Shown piece after piece: positions 22,973 to 32,553 of a stretch of 64,000 nt of DNA. The stretch spans positions 363,297 to 427,296 of the forward strand of contig NZ_FNGF01000001.1 of the NCBI RefSeq assembly GCF_900102815.1. The letters are read 5' to 3'. The notes under the pieces were generated by a model, which made no database searches, was not told the origin of the DNA, and was given only the letters and a program-made list of their open reading frames with translations. The stretch comes from Glycomyces sambucus (GTDB lineage: Bacteria; Actinomycetota; Actinomycetes; Mycobacteriales; Micromonosporaceae). Within the stretch, counting starts at the first letter, position 1. Every line of letters starts with the position of its first letter. The position numbers and the translations under genes are program-made.

Positions 22973-24163
22973 TTAGCGCCGCTTGCGCTTCTTGGCGCCG
23001 CTCGGGCGGTTCTGCGGCGACCGGGACGGGCCGGAGCGGGCCGAGCTGCCGGACTTGACCGGCTCCTCCAGCAGCTCCAGCGGGATGTCGTCGGTCTTGG
23101 CCAGCTCCAGGCGGTCGTCGTCCTCGTCGCCGTCCGCGTTCTTGCGGGCCGGCTTCTCGGGCTTCTCCCCCGCCGCGCGGGCGGTGGCGACCTTCTTGTT
23201 GTGGCGCTGGAAGGCGGCGCTGCGCTCGGCCAGGTCGACCACCCACGGGGCGGCCAGGAAGATCGAGGAGTACGCGCCGACGATCATGCCGACGAACAGC
23301 ACGAGCGCCAGGTCCTTCAGGGTGCCGACGCCCAGGGCGCCCACGCCGACGAACAGCAGCGCCGCCACCGGCAGCACGCCGATGATGGAAGTGTTGATCG
23401 AGCGCATGAGCGTCTGGTTGACCGCGTCGTTGACGGCCTCGGCGAAGGTCTGGTTGCGCGACTTGAGCAGCTGCGCGGTGTTCTCCTGGACCTTGTCGAA
23501 GACGACGACGGTGTCGTAGATCGAGTACCCGAGGATCGTCAGCAGGCCGACGATCGTGGAGGGCGTGATCTCGAAGCCGACGAGCGAGTAGATGCCGACG
23601 GTGATGACGATGTCGTGCGCGAGCGCGCCCAGGGAGGCGATCGCCATGCGCCGCTCGTACCTGATCCAGATGAAGGCCGAGACCAGCACCAGGAACACGA
23701 TGAGGGCGATGAGGGCCTGCTTGGACACGGCCGCGCCCCAGGTCGCGGAGACCTCGGAGACGGAGATCGAGTCGGCCCCGATGCCCGCCGCCTCGGCCAT
23801 GGCGTCGCGGACGGCCGTGGACTGGTCGCCTTCGAGCTCGCCGACGCGGATGATGTAGGACCGGCCGTCGCCGGAGCCGGCGACCTGGCCGGTGCCGACC
23901 TCGGCGCCCGCCTCCTCGGCGGCGTTCTCGACGTCCTCCAGGGACGCGGAGGTGTCGGCCGCGGGGACGGCGTACTGGACGCCGCCGGCGAAGTCGATGC
24001 CGAGGACGAAGCCCTTGAAGATCATGACGACCACGAGGGCGGCGATGACGATCCCGGAGGCGAGGTAGAACCGCTTGCGGTTGGCGATGAACTGGAAGTT
24101 CGTCTCGCCGCGGTAGAGCTGGCTGAGGAGGTTCGGCCGCTTCTCGGTCTGCTTGGTGCTCAT
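22973..24163 (-). CDS. secF: Protein translocase subunit SecF
   Basis: 396 residues, six transmembrane helices. An N-terminal helix FYLASGIVIAALVVVMIFKG and GIDFAGGVQY are followed by an extracytoplasmic domain and a five-helix bundle containing AHDIVITVGIYSLVGFEI and ILGYSIYDTVVVFDKVQE, the family signatures. The C-terminal tail is basic and Lys/Arg-rich. With SecD it uses the proton gradient to pull exported proteins out of SecYEG. The ATG is 6 nt after the secD stop, AAGGAC upstream, so the two are coupled. Confidence 0.97.
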   Translation of the reverse strand: MSTKQTEKRPNLLSQLYRGETNFQFIANRKRFYLASGIVIAALVVVMIFKGFVLGIDFAGGVQYAVPAADTSASLEDVENAAEEAGAEVGTGQVAGSGDGRSYIIRVGELEGDQSTAVRDAMAEAAGIGADSISVSEVSATWGAAVSKQALIALIVFLVLVSAFIWIRYERRMAIASLGALAHDIVITVGIYSLVGFEITPSTIVGLLTILGYSIYDTVVVFDKVQENTAQLLKSRNQTFAEAVNDAVNQTLMRSINTSIIGVLPVAALLFVGVGALGVGTLKDLALVLFVGMIVGAYSSIFLAAPWVVDLAERSAAFQRHNKKVATARAAGEKPEKPARKNADGDEDDDRLELAKTDDIPLELLEEPVKSGSSARSGPSRSPQNRPSGAKKRKRR

Positions 24164-24169
24164 CGGTCC

Positions 24170-26008
24170 TTAGCCTTTCGCGGCCGCGTCGCCGGCGACG
24201 GGGGCGGTCTTGGTGTGCAGGCCGGACATGGCCCGGCTGTTGAGGACCCTCCCGCGCGAGAGCCATTCGGCGATCGGGTGGGTGAACAGGAAGACGATCA
24301 TGACGTCGACGATCGTGGAGATGCCGAGCGAGAAGGCGAACGCGCGGACCGGGCCGATGGCCAGGATGTACAGGACGACCGCGGAGATCATCGAGATGGC
24401 GTTCGCGGACAGGATCGTCCGCCGGGCGCGCACCCAGGCGCGGGGGATGGCGGAGCGGGCCGAGCGGCCCCCGGCCATCTCCTCCTTGATGCGTTCGAAG
24501 TACACGATGAACGAGTCGGCGGTGATGCCGATCGAGACCACGAAGCCCGCGACGCCGGCGAGGGTCAGCGTGAGGCCGACCTGGGAGCCCAGGAGCGCGA
24601 TCGCCGGGTAGAGCACGGCGGTGGCGACGATGAGCGAGCCGAGGACCACGAAGCCCATGAGGCGGTAGTAGAGCATCGAGTACAGGAACACCAGGATGAG
24701 GCCGAGGAGCATCGCGTACATGCCCGCTTCGAGCTGGTCGACGCCGAGGGTGGCGGTGACCTCGTTGACGGTCTCGACCACGAACGTGGTCGGCAGCGAG
24801 CCGAAGTTGAGCTGGTCGGCGAGCTGGTTGGCGTCGTCGGCGGTGAAGTCGCCGGAGATCTGCGTCGAGTTCGTCGACGCCTCCTGGATCGTGGGGGCGC
24901 TGACGACCTCGTTGTCGAGGACGATCGCGACCTGCGAGCCGGTGTTCTCGGCGGTGAGGGCGCCCCAGTTCTCGGCCCCGGAGGAGGAGAACTGGACGTT
25001 GACGACGAACATGTTCGGGTTGGCCTGGTCGGTGCCGACGTCGGCCTGCGTGACGTCCGAGCCGAGCACGGTGGCCGGCTGGAGCAGGTACTTGTAGGAG
25101 ACGGTCAGCGAGGGGTCGTCGGGCGAGTAGGGCTCGGGGGCCGAGCACGCCACGACCTCGATGTCGGCCTGCTGGACGGCGCCGGGCGGCCGGTTGTCGA
25201 GCTGGTCGCAAGTGATCTGCGGGACGAAGAACTGGACGTTCGCCGGGAGGAGCGAGACCTCTTCGGGGCTGAGCTCGCCGAAGGGCTCCAGGAGCGCCAT
25301 GGTGGCCTCGTCGGCGGGGGCCGCGGTGAGGGCCTGGGCGGTCGCAGCGGCGTCGGCGCCGACCTTCGCCCACACGTCGTCGAGCGTGGCGGCCTCGTCC
25401 TCGGTGGTCGGGGCCTGGCCCGAACCGGACGCGTCCTCGCTCGTGGTCTCCTCGGTGGGGGTCTCGGAGCCCTCGGCGGTGGGGCTCTCGGAGCCCTCCT
25501 CGGTGGGCGTCTCGGACGCGGCGTCGGTCGGTTCCTCGGTGGGGGTCTCCTCGGCCAGGGCCTCTTCGAGCGCGGAGGTGTCCATCGTCGAGTTGGTGAC
25601 GATGCGGAACCGCAGTTCGGCGGGGGCGCCGACGTCGCGCAGGGCCTCTTCGTCGATGTCGTCGCCGGCCACGTTCACGACGATGTTCTCATTGCCCTCG
25701 ACGTAGACCTCGGGCTCGGAGACGCCGGTCGAGTTGACGCGGTTCTCGATGATCTGGCGGGCCTGCTCCATGGTCTCGGCCGAGGGCGGCTCGTCGCTGC
25801 CCTGCTGGTAGGCCGTGAGGGTCATGGACAGGCCGCCCTGCAGGTCGAGCCCGAGCTTCGGCGTGGGGAACTTCCACCCGGAACCCGCCAGCGCGGACAC
25901 CCACAGGACCGCGAGCACCGCGAGCAGCGCCACGAAGTAGGGGGCGACTGCCAGGCGCTTGCGCTGGATCTTCTTCCGTGGGCGGTCAGCGCCCGTTACT
26001 GAAGCCAA
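24170..26008 (-). CDS. secD: Protein translocase subunit SecD
   Basis: 612 residues from the TTG at 26008 (GAGGAAGAG about 9 nt upstream); a more distal ATG at 26119 lacks a site. Helix 1 is VAPYFVALLAVLAVLWVSALAG, then LGLDLQGGLSMTL. The large P1 domain carries an acidic low-complexity insertion at about 149-199 built of SETPTEE-like units. The membrane bundle has GITADSFIVYFERIKEE and FLFTHPIAEWL. Partner of SecF. The start codon is the least certain part. Confidence 0.95.
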   Translation of the reverse strand: MASVTGADRPRKKIQRKRLAVAPYFVALLAVLAVLWVSALAGSGWKFPTPKLGLDLQGGLSMTLTAYQQGSDEPPSAETMEQARQIIENRVNSTGVSEPEVYVEGNENIVVNVAGDDIDEEALRDVGAPAELRFRIVTNSTMDTSALEEALAEETPTEEPTDAASETPTEEGSESPTAEGSETPTEETTSEDASGSGQAPTTEDEAATLDDVWAKVGADAAATAQALTAAPADEATMALLEPFGELSPEEVSLLPANVQFFVPQITCDQLDNRPPGAVQQADIEVVACSAPEPYSPDDPSLTVSYKYLLQPATVLGSDVTQADVGTDQANPNMFVVNVQFSSSGAENWGALTAENTGSQVAIVLDNEVVSAPTIQEASTNSTQISGDFTADDANQLADQLNFGSLPTTFVVETVNEVTATLGVDQLEAGMYAMLLGLILVFLYSMLYYRLMGFVVLGSLIVATAVLYPAIALLGSQVGLTLTLAGVAGFVVSIGITADSFIVYFERIKEEMAGGRSARSAIPRAWVRARRTILSANAISMISAVVLYILAIGPVRAFAFSLGISTIVDVMIVFLFTHPIAEWLSRGRVLNSRAMSGLHTKTAPVAGDAAAKG

Positions 26009-26139
26009 TGGTTCGGTCTCTTCCTCAGAACTCGGACAGGGGCGGGCGCAGTGCGACCGCGCAGACGGTAGCGGGCGCCGACCCGCCGCGGGGGCGGGCC
26101 GGAGGGAGTGGGCTCGCACACGTACCCTCGGCGGGGCTC

Positions 26140-26145
26140 ATTCTA
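26140..26145 (-). promoter_or_regulatory. Putative -10 of secDF
   Basis: TAGAAT read leftward, about 130 nt before the secD TTG, in the gap after yajC. Confidence 0.35.
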
Positions 26146-26174
26146 GGACGGGTGCCGCAAAGGGCGTGCAGGGC

Positions 26175-26621
26175 CTAGTACTCCTTGCGGTCCGACTTCC
26201 CGGTGTGCTTGTCGCCGTCGGTCTTGTCCTCGCCGTTGGCGAGCTTCTCGAGGTCCTCGTCGGTGAGGGTCGCGTCGGCTTCGGTGACGGTCTCCTCGAC
26301 GGCCTCGGGCTCGGTCTCGGCGGGGGTGACGACCTTGGCGACGGCCTGGCGGGCGAAGACGAGGAAGGTGTCGTCGCTGGCCTCGATGGTGATGGTCTCG
26401 TCGTCGGAGTCGACGACGGTGCCGTAGAGGCCGCCGATGGTCATGACGCGGGCACCGGGCTGGACGTTGCTCTGCATGTCCTGCTGCTCGCGCTGCCGCT
26501 TCTTCTGCGGGCGAATCATCACGAAGTACATGAGGGCGATGAAGCCGACGATCATGATGATGAACATGAGGTTGGAGCCGCTGGCGCTGTCCTGCGCGAG
26601 GACGTCTGCGGATGCGAGCAC
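26175..26621 (-). CDS. yajC: Sec translocon accessory protein YajC
   Basis: 148 residues from the GTG at 26621 (GAAAGG 7 nt upstream); a GTG at 26648 would add nine Thr-rich residues. One helix (NLMFIIMIVGFIALMYFVMI) precedes RPQKKRQREQQDM and the PGARVMTIGGLYGTVV domain, both family hallmarks. The tail is long and acidic, which is common in actinobacteria. Forms the SecDF-YajC complex. It lies between ruvB and secD as in M. tuberculosis. Confidence 0.94.
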   Translation of the reverse strand: MLASADVLAQDSASGSNLMFIIMIVGFIALMYFVMIRPQKKRQREQQDMQSNVQPGARVMTIGGLYGTVVDSDDETITIEASDDTFLVFARQAVAKVVTPAETEPEAVEETVTEADATLTDEDLEKLANGEDKTDGDKHTGKSDRKEY

Positions 26622-26672
26622 GGTGGTGCCTTTCGTCGTGGTGGTCACGGTCTGGGAGGGTGACGTGCGCGG

Positions 26673-26678
26673 AGTCTA
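26673..26678 (-). promoter_or_regulatory. Putative -10 of yajC
   Basis: TAGACT read leftward, about 51 nt before the yajC GTG. Confidence 0.4.
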
Positions 26679-26714
26679 TCCAATACGTGGTGACGCCCCG
26701 TCCCCACGCCCACC

Positions 26715-27788
26715 CTACGCGTCGCCGCTGCGGAAGAGTCCTTCGGCGCTCGGCGGGCGCAGGCCCAGGTGGTGCCAGGCGGCGTCGGTGGCGACGCGGC
26801 CGCGGGGGGTGCGGGCGAGGAGGCCGGCGCGCACGAGGAAGGGCTCGCAGACCTCTTCGACGGTGTCGGGCTGCTCGCCGACGGCGACGGCGAGGGTCTT
26901 GGGGCCGACGGGGCCGCCGTTGAAGGTCTTGACGAGGGCGGTGAGGACGGCGCGGTCGAGGCGGTCGAGGCCGAGGGCGTCGACGTCGTAGAGGTGCAGG
27001 GCCTCGACGGCGACGGCTTCGGTGATGGTGCCGCCGGCGCGGACCTGCGCGAAGTCGCGGACGCGGCGCAGGAGGCGGTTGGCGATGCGGGGCGTGCCGC
27101 GGGAGCGCCCGGCGATCTGGACGGCGCCGTCGTCGGTGATGCCGACGTTGAGGATGGCGGCGGAGCGGTGGACGATGGCCTCGAGTTCGCCTTCGGAGTA
27201 GAACTCGAGCTGGCCGAGGAAGCCGAAGCGGTCGCGCAGGGGGCCGGTGAGGAGTCCGGCGCGGGTGGTGGCGCCGACGAGGGTGAACGGTTCGAGTTCG
27301 AGGGGGATGGCGGTGGCGCCGGGGCCTTTGCCGACGACGACGTCGACCCGGTAGTCCTCCATGGCGGTGTAGAGGAGTTCTTCGGCGGGGCGGGCCATGC
27401 GGTGGATCTCGTCGATGAAGAGGACTTCGTTGGCTTCGAGGCCGGTGAGGATGGCGGCGAGGTCGCCGGAGCGCTCCAGGGCGGGGCCGGAGGTCTGGCG
27501 GAGGCTGACGCCGAGTTCGGCGGCGATGATCATGGAGAGGGTGGTCTTGCCGAGGCCGGGCGGGCCGGACAGGAGGATGTGGTCGGGCGGGGTGCCGCGG
27601 TGGCGGGCGCCTTCGAGGATGAGGCCGATCTGCTCGCGGACGCGGCCCTGGCCAATGATCTCGTCGAGTTTGCCGGGGCGGATGCCGGCCTCGGCCTTGC
27701 GTTCGAGTTCGGTGGCCTCGGCGGCGGTGAGGGCGCGGTCCCAGTCCTCGGAGCTGACGCCGTACTCGGCGGTGGTGTCCTCGTCCAT
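26715..27788 (-). CDS. ruvB: Holliday junction branch migration helicase RuvB
   Basis: 357 residues. AAA+ motor: [11 protein letters not shown] at 37-47, Walker A GPPGLGKT at 75-82, Walker [16 protein letters not shown] near 117-131, sensor GATTRAG near 165, and a C-terminal winged helix ([13 protein letters not shown]). Hexamers pump DNA through RuvA-bound four-way junctions during recombination repair. It starts 3 nt after the ruvA stop. Confidence 0.98.
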   Translation of the reverse strand: MDEDTTAEYGVSSEDWDRALTAAEATELERKAEAGIRPGKLDEIIGQGRVREQIGLILEGARHRGTPPDHILLSGPPGLGKTTLSMIIAAELGVSLRQTSGPALERSGDLAAILTGLEANEVLFIDEIHRMARPAEELLYTAMEDYRVDVVVGKGPGATAIPLELEPFTLVGATTRAGLLTGPLRDRFGFLGQLEFYSEGELEAIVHRSAAILNVGITDDGAVQIAGRSRGTPRIANRLLRRVRDFAQVRAGGTITEAVAVEALHLYDVDALGLDRLDRAVLTALVKTFNGGPVGPKTLAVAVGEQPDTVEEVCEPFLVRAGLLARTPRGRVATDAAWHHLGLRPPSAEGLFRSGDA

Positions 27789-27791
27789 GGG

Positions 27792-28391
27792 CTACCGCTT
27801 CCCCAGGAGCCGGATGGCCTGCTTGAGGAGGGTGGGGACGTCCTGGCCGTCGGCGCCTTCGGCGTCGAGCTTCTCGATGGCGGTCTCCGCTTCCTTGGCG
27901 GTCCAGCCGAGGGCCTGGAGGCCCTGGCTGACCTGTGTGCGCCAGCCGCCGGGGCGGCCGCCGGTCTGCTTGGGGACGCCGTGGAGGTCGACGGGGCCGA
28001 TCTTGTCGGCGAGGTCGAGGACGATGCGCTCGGCGCTCTTCTTGCCGACGCCGGGGATGCGCGAGAGCGTGGTGGTGTCGGCGGTGGCGATGGCGTGGCG
28101 GATGACGTCGGGGCGCAGGGCCTCGATGGCGTCGCGGGCGATGCGGGGGCCGATCTTCTGGGCGCCTTGGAGGAGTTCGAAGAGGTCGCGTTCTTCGGCG
28201 GTGTTGAAGCCGTGCAGGGTGATCGAGTCCTCGCGGACGATCGTGGAGATGGCGAGGACGGCCTGCGAGCCGACCTTGAGGTTGGCGAGGGTGTGGGCGC
28301 CGGCGTGGACGGCGTAGCCGACGCCGTTGACGTCGACCACGGCGTAGGCCTCGCCGACGGCGGCGACGGTTCCGGTGAGCTGGGCGATCAT
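27792..28391 (-). CDS. ruvA: Holliday junction branch migration subunit RuvA
   Basis: 199 residues, standard length. Begins [20 protein letters not shown]; domain II has helix-hairpin-helix motifs [16 protein letters not shown]; the C-terminal domain III ([16 protein letters not shown]) contacts RuvB. Tetramers hold the junction in square-planar form. The ATG overlaps the ruvC stop by 4 nt (ATGA). Confidence 0.97.
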   Translation of the reverse strand: MIAQLTGTVAAVGEAYAVVDVNGVGYAVHAGAHTLANLKVGSQAVLAISTIVREDSITLHGFNTAEERDLFELLQGAQKIGPRIARDAIEALRPDVIRHAIATADTTTLSRIPGVGKKSAERIVLDLADKIGPVDLHGVPKQTGGRPGGWRTQVSQGLQALGWTAKEAETAIEKLDAEGADGQDVPTLLKQAIRLLGKR

Positions 28392-28933
28392 CGGGTGCGC
28401 TCCTTCGCTGCGGCGACCGCCGCGGCCTGTGCGGCGGCGGCCTGGGCGATGCGGGCCTTGACGCCGCCTCTCCACAAGTGGCAGACGGCGATGGCGAGCG
28501 CGTCGGCGGCGTCGGCGGGTTTGGGGGCCTCCTTGAGGCGGAGGATGCGGGTGACCATGGCGGTGACCTGGTGCTTGTCGGCGGTGCCGTTGCCGCACAC
28601 CGCGTTCTTGACCTCGGAGGGCGTGTAGGTGGCGGTGGGGAGGCCGAGTCGGGCGCCGGCGAGGAGGGCGATGCCGGACGCCTGGGCGGTGCCGATGACG
28701 CTGGCGACGTTGTGCTGGCTGAAGACGCGCTCGACGGCGACGGCCTCGGGCCGGTGCGCTTCGAGGAGGGCGCGGAGGCCGTCGTCGAGGGCGAGGAGCC
28801 GGTCGGCAAGGGGCGCTTCGGGGTCGGTGCGGACGACGTCGACGGCGATCATGGTGCCGGGCGCTCCGGGGCGTCCTTCGACGACCCCGACGCCGCAGCG
28901 GGTCAGGCCCGGGTCGATCCCCATGACGCGCAC
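28388..28933 (-). CDS. ruvC: Crossover junction endodeoxyribonuclease RuvC
   Basis: 181 residues, GTG start with AGGAGG upstream (an ATG lies 4 codons in). Catalytic acidic residues are visible in [23 protein letters not shown] and, at the C-terminal side, [27 protein letters not shown] is also typical. It resolves Holliday junctions by paired nicks. First gene of the ruvCAB operon. Confidence 0.97.
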   Translation of the reverse strand: MRVMGIDPGLTRCGVGVVEGRPGAPGTMIAVDVVRTDPEAPLADRLLALDDGLRALLEAHRPEAVAVERVFSQHNVASVIGTAQASGIALLAGARLGLPTATYTPSEVKNAVCGNGTADKHQVTAMVTRILRLKEAPKPADAADALAIAVCHLWRGGVKARIAQAAAAQAAAVAAAKERTR

Positions 28934-29202
28934 GCGCTCCTCCTGTCGCTCGGTTGTCGCGTCAGCTTATCCGGCCGGTCCGACGTTCGGTGGCATGCGG
29001 CGCGGGGAGGTGCCGCGGCCCGACAGGCGCGGGTCGGGAATCGGACTGGTGGCCTTCCCCATAAACACCTTGCCGGTCGGCAGGTCACATGATTTCGTTG
29101 TAGTCGGCAGTTCGCACCGGACCCGCCCCCCATCGGCGCAACGAGGCGACCCGTGATCGACCTGCCTTCCTCCGCTCCGCGAACCACCTGTTGGGAACAC
29201 CT

Positions 29203-30453
29203 GTGTCTGCCGCTGCCTTCATGCCGCCCGCCGTCGCCGACGGCCACTCGCGACGCTTCATAGCCACGATGGTGTTCGTCCTCGGCGCGCTCTCCGCGAC
29301 CGCGCCGATCGCGATCGACCTCTACCTCCCCGCCTTCCCCGCGATGGCCGACGCGCTCGGCACCCCCGAGAGCCGCATCCAGCTGACGCTGACGGCCATG
29401 ATGATCGGCATGGGGCTGGGGCAGGCGGTCGTCGGGCCGCTCTCCGACCGCTTCGGGCGCCGCAAGCCGCTGCTCATCGGCATGTCGGTGTTCACGCTGG
29501 TGTCGCTGCTGTGCGCGGTGGCGACCAGCGCCGACCTGCTCATCGCCCTGCGCTTCGTGCAGGGCCTGTCCGGCGCGGCCGGCGTCGTGGTGGCCCGCGC
29601 GGTCATCCGCGACCACTTCGCCGGGGACGACATGACCCGCTTCACGGCCAAGATGATGTTCGTCACGATGCTCGCGCCGATGCTCGGCCCGATCGTCGGG
29701 GCGCAGCTCATCCGCTTCGGCCCGTGGCCGCTCATCTTCTACTTCATGGCGTTCCTGTCGGCGCTGTCGACGTTCCTGGTGTGGAAGTTCCTGCCCGAGA
29801 GCCTGCCCGCGGAGGAGCGGCGGGCGATGACCGGCCGCGAGTTCGGATCGGCGCTGGTGACGCTGGTGCGCGACGCGCACTTCATCGCGCCGACGATCGC
29901 GGTGCTCATGAACTTCTCGATGCTGTTCACCTACGTGTCGACGTTCAGCTTCATCTCCCAGAACGAGCTGGGCGCCTCGGCCGGGTTCTTCTCGCTGCTG
30001 TTCGCGATCGGGACGCTGGCGCTGCTGGCGGGCAACCAGGCGAACATGCTCGCGATCAACCGGACCAGGTCGAGCAGCCGCATGATCGTCGGCATGGCGA
30101 TCTCGCTGGCGGGCGTCGTGTTCCTGGCGGCCGTGCAGCTCATGGGGGTCGCGAACCTGTGGACGGTGCCGATCGGCATCGCCGTGATGATGCTCGGCTG
30201 CGGTGTCGTGTTCCCCAACGCCGGTGCGGCCGCGATGTCCTCGCAGCCGCCGCAGATCGCGGGCACGGCCTCGGCGTTCATGGGCGCCACCCAGATGGCC
30301 GCGGGCGGCGTCATGCCGGCCCTGGCGACGATCGGCGGCGTGACGCTCGCGAACATGACCTTGGGAATCGGGGTGTACGCGGTCGCGACGGCGGCCGCGG
30401 TCGCGTGGACGATCGTGGTCTACCGCCGCGACCCGGTCCCCGGGATCGAGTAG
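29203..30453 (+). CDS. Bcr/CflA-type MFS multidrug efflux transporter
   Basis: 416 residues from the GTG at 29203. A TTG at 29191 and an ATG at 29221 are also in frame, and none has a strong ribosome site. About twelve helices; motif A is GPLSDRFGRRKPLLIG between helices 2 and 3, and the first helix carries ATAPIAIDLYLPAFP, typical of the Bcr/CflA (DHA1) group. R-F-VQGLSGAAGVVVARAVIRD follows. Expected role: proton-driven export of drugs such as bicyclomycin or chloramphenicol, or of an endogenous metabolite. It interrupts the ruvC-yebC spacing. Confidence 0.92.
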   Translation: MSAAAFMPPAVADGHSRRFIATMVFVLGALSATAPIAIDLYLPAFPAMADALGTPESRIQLTLTAMMIGMGLGQAVVGPLSDRFGRRKPLLIGMSVFTLVSLLCAVATSADLLIALRFVQGLSGAAGVVVARAVIRDHFAGDDMTRFTAKMMFVTMLAPMLGPIVGAQLIRFGPWPLIFYFMAFLSALSTFLVWKFLPESLPAEERRAMTGREFGSALVTLVRDAHFIAPTIAVLMNFSMLFTYVSTFSFISQNELGASAGFFSLLFAIGTLALLAGNQANMLAINRTRSSSRMIVGMAISLAGVVFLAAVQLMGVANLWTVPIGIAVMMLGCGVVFPNAGAAAMSSQPPQIAGTASAFMGATQMAAGGVMPALATIGGVTLANMTLGIGVYAVATAAAVAWTIVVYRRDPVPGIE

Positions 30454-30464
30454 ACGGCAGGCGA

Positions 30465-30496
30465 AAGGGGCCCGGAGCGAATGCTCCGGGCCCCTT
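30465..30496. terminator. Bidirectional hairpin terminator MFS / yebC
   Basis: A perfect 14-bp stem (AAGGGGCCCGGAGC with 30483-30496), loop GAAT, followed by CTCGTT. Confidence 0.88.
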
Positions 30497-30504
30497 CTCG
30501 TTCG

Positions 30505-31266
30505 CTAGTCCTCGTCGAGTTTCGCCAGGACCTCGTCCGAGATGTCGGCGTTCGTCCAGACGTTCTGGACCTCGTCGGAGTCCTCCAGCGCGTCCACGAC
30601 GCGGATCACCTTGCGGGCGCCCTCGACGTCGACCTCGATGTTGGTGGACGCCTGGAACCCGGCCTCGGCCGAGTCGTAGTCGATCCCGGCCTCCTGGAGG
30701 GCGGTGCGGACCGCGACCAGGTCGGTGGGCTCGCACAGGATCTCGAAGCCGTCCTCGCCGAGGCCGTTGACCTCGTCGGCGCCGGCTTCGAGGACCGCCA
30801 TGAGGAGGTCGTCCTCGGTCAGGCCGTCGGCGGCCGGGACCATGATGACGCCGCGGCGCGAGAACATGTAGCCGACCGAGCCGGCCTCGCCGAGGGAGCC
30901 GCCGTTGCGCGTGAGCGCCACGCGCACCTCGGCCGCGGCGCGGTTGCGATTGTCGGTCAGGCACTCGATGAGGACCGCGACGCCGCCGGGCGCGTAGCCC
31001 TCGTACATGAGGGTCTCGTAGTCGACGCCGGCGCCGTCGAGCCCGCCGCCGCGCTTGACGGCGCGGTCGATGTTGTCATTGGGGACCGAGCTCTTCTTGG
31101 CCTTCTGGATCGCGTCGTAGAGCGTGGGGTTGCCCCCGGGGTCGGCGCCGCCGGTCCGCGCCGCGACCTCGATGTTCTTGATCAGCTTCGCGAAGATCTT
31201 GCCCCGCTTGGCGTCGATCGCGGCCTTCTTGTGCTTGGTCGTCGCCCACTTGGAGTGACCACTCAT
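30505..31266 (-). CDS. yebC: YebC/PmpR family protein
   Basis: 253 residues. The invariant start [20 protein letters not shown] is present, with [20 protein letters not shown] and the RAVKRGGG stretch. The family is annotated as a transcriptional regulator and is also reported to act on ribosomes. Leftward, 40 nt upstream of the pdxT stop side. The same position next to pdxT is seen in M. tuberculosis. Confidence 0.95.
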   Translation of the reverse strand: MSGHSKWATTKHKKAAIDAKRGKIFAKLIKNIEVAARTGGADPGGNPTLYDAIQKAKKSSVPNDNIDRAVKRGGGLDGAGVDYETLMYEGYAPGGVAVLIECLTDNRNRAAAEVRVALTRNGGSLGEAGSVGYMFSRRGVIMVPAADGLTEDDLLMAVLEAGADEVNGLGEDGFEILCEPTDLVAVRTALQEAGIDYDSAEAGFQASTNIEVDVEGARKVIRVVDALEDSDEVQNVWTNADISDEVLAKLDED

Positions 31267-31306
31267 CCCGGCGTTCCTCGTTCCTCTTGCTCGTCCGGTC
31301 CGGCGC

Positions 31307-31933
31307 TCAGCCTCGGACCATGTCCACGAAGTACTGGTGCACCCGCGCGTCGGGGGTCACCTCCGGGTGGAAGGAGGTGGCCAGGCAGGCGCCCGCACGT
31401 ACCGCGACGATCCTACCGCCCGGCGACCCGGGCCCCTCGTCACCGCTGTCGGCCGCGCCCGCGACCGTGGCCAGCACCTCGACCCCGTCGCCGACCCGCT
31501 CGACCCACGGCGCGCGGATGAACACCGCCCGGAACGGGCCCCCGTCGACGCCCGCGATCGCGATCTCGGTCTCGAACGAGTCGACCTGCCGTCCGAAGGC
31601 GTTGCGGCGCACCGTCATCGGAATGGCGCCGAAGGACCGCTGGTCGGGGCGCCCGTCGAGGACCTCGTCGGCGAGCATGATCATGCCCGCGCAGGACCCG
31701 AACACCGGGAGCCCGGCGTCGAGGCGCTTGCGGACGGGCTCGAACATGTCGAAGATGTCGAGGAGCTTGCTCATGGTGGTGGACTCCCCGCCGGGGATCA
31801 CCAGGCCCTCGACCGCGTCGAGCTCGGCGGCGCGGCGCACGGGCACGGCCTCGGCGCCGGCGGCCTCCAGGGCGCGCATGTGGTCGACCACGTCCCCTTG
31901 CAGGGCGAGCACGCCGATCCGGGGCATGGTCAT
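31307..31933 (-). CDS. pdxT: Pyridoxal 5'-phosphate synthase glutaminase subunit
   Basis: 208 residues. Class I glutamine amidotransferase: [17 protein letters not shown] at the start, [13 protein letters not shown] near 46-58, nucleophile in [10 protein letters not shown] near 82-92, and the His/Glu pair in [10 protein letters not shown] near 190-199. It supplies ammonia to PdxS. Two ATGs are possible (31933, 31927). pdxS is not adjacent but 2.1 kb away, split by four small species-specific genes. Confidence 0.96.
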   Translation of the reverse strand: MTMPRIGVLALQGDVVDHMRALEAAGAEAVPVRRAAELDAVEGLVIPGGESTTMSKLLDIFDMFEPVRKRLDAGLPVFGSCAGMIMLADEVLDGRPDQRSFGAIPMTVRRNAFGRQVDSFETEIAIAGVDGGPFRAVFIRAPWVERVGDGVEVLATVAGAADSGDEGPGSPGGRIVAVRAGACLATSFHPEVTPDARVHQYFVDMVRG

Positions 31934-32060
31934 GAGAGAACTCCAATCCTGGGCGGCAGCGGGCGCCTCAAGGGTAGTCGCGCCGGACCCCGGCGCCTAC
32001 CTGGAAGATCGGCACTGTGACCGAAACCGGCCTGATCACGGGCGGTGGGTGACGATCCGT

Positions 32061-32066
32061 TAAAGT
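32061..32066 (+). promoter_or_regulatory. Putative -10 of 32113 gene
   Basis: TAAAGT inside a dyad GGTGAC-N11-GTCACC (32048-32070), about 47 nt before the ATG. Confidence 0.4.
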
Positions 32067-32112
32067 CACCGATCGAAACAACGACGCACCCCTCGACGCC
32101 CGGGAGTATGCA

Positions 32113-32523
32113 ATGGCCAAGACCTCGAAGCGCAACCCGATGCCCCGCTCGGTGCGGGCCGCGCGCAACACCATGTGGCTGGAGGCGGCCCTCGCCCTCG
32201 TCACCGGCGGCCTGATCGTGCTGCTCCACCGCACCGCGAAGGAGTTCGTGCCGCCCGCGGCGGAGCACGACGTCTACCGCGGTGCCGTCGGCCTGGGCGC
32301 GCTCGCGGTGTTCCTGCTGCTCTCGACCCTGCTCATGCGGTTCCAGTGGCGGATCCTGTGGATCCTGAACCTGCTGGTCCAGGCGGCGGCGCTGGTGGGG
32401 CTGGGCTGGCTGCTGTTCACCGGCGGGCTCTACTGGGCGCTCTGCATCGGCCTCGCCGTCGTCCCGATTACGATTCTGGGAACGCTTACCGAGCGCTTCG
32501 CCCGCCGCTGGTTCAACCACTAG
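32113..32523 (+). CDS. Four-helix membrane protein, unknown function
   Basis: 136 residues; ATG with GGGAG upstream. Basic N-terminus (MAKTSKRNPMPRSVRAARN) then four hydrophobic segments at about 22-41, 58-76, 82-103 and 107-124, ending RFARRWFNH. No known motif seen. The next gene, 30 nt downstream, encodes another four-helix protein, so the two may work together. Confidence 0.7.
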   Translation: MAKTSKRNPMPRSVRAARNTMWLEAALALVTGGLIVLLHRTAKEFVPPAAEHDVYRGAVGLGALAVFLLLSTLLMRFQWRILWILNLLVQAAALVGLGWLLFTGGLYWALCIGLAVVPITILGTLTERFARRWFNH

Positions 32524-32553
32524 GGCGCCGATCCCCGTCTGAGAGGCACGCAG

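Noticed and set aside
22025-26002. Rightward 1325-codon open frame opposite secF/secD
   Set aside because: Antisense shadow of convincing genes; composition is low-complexity and shows no domains.
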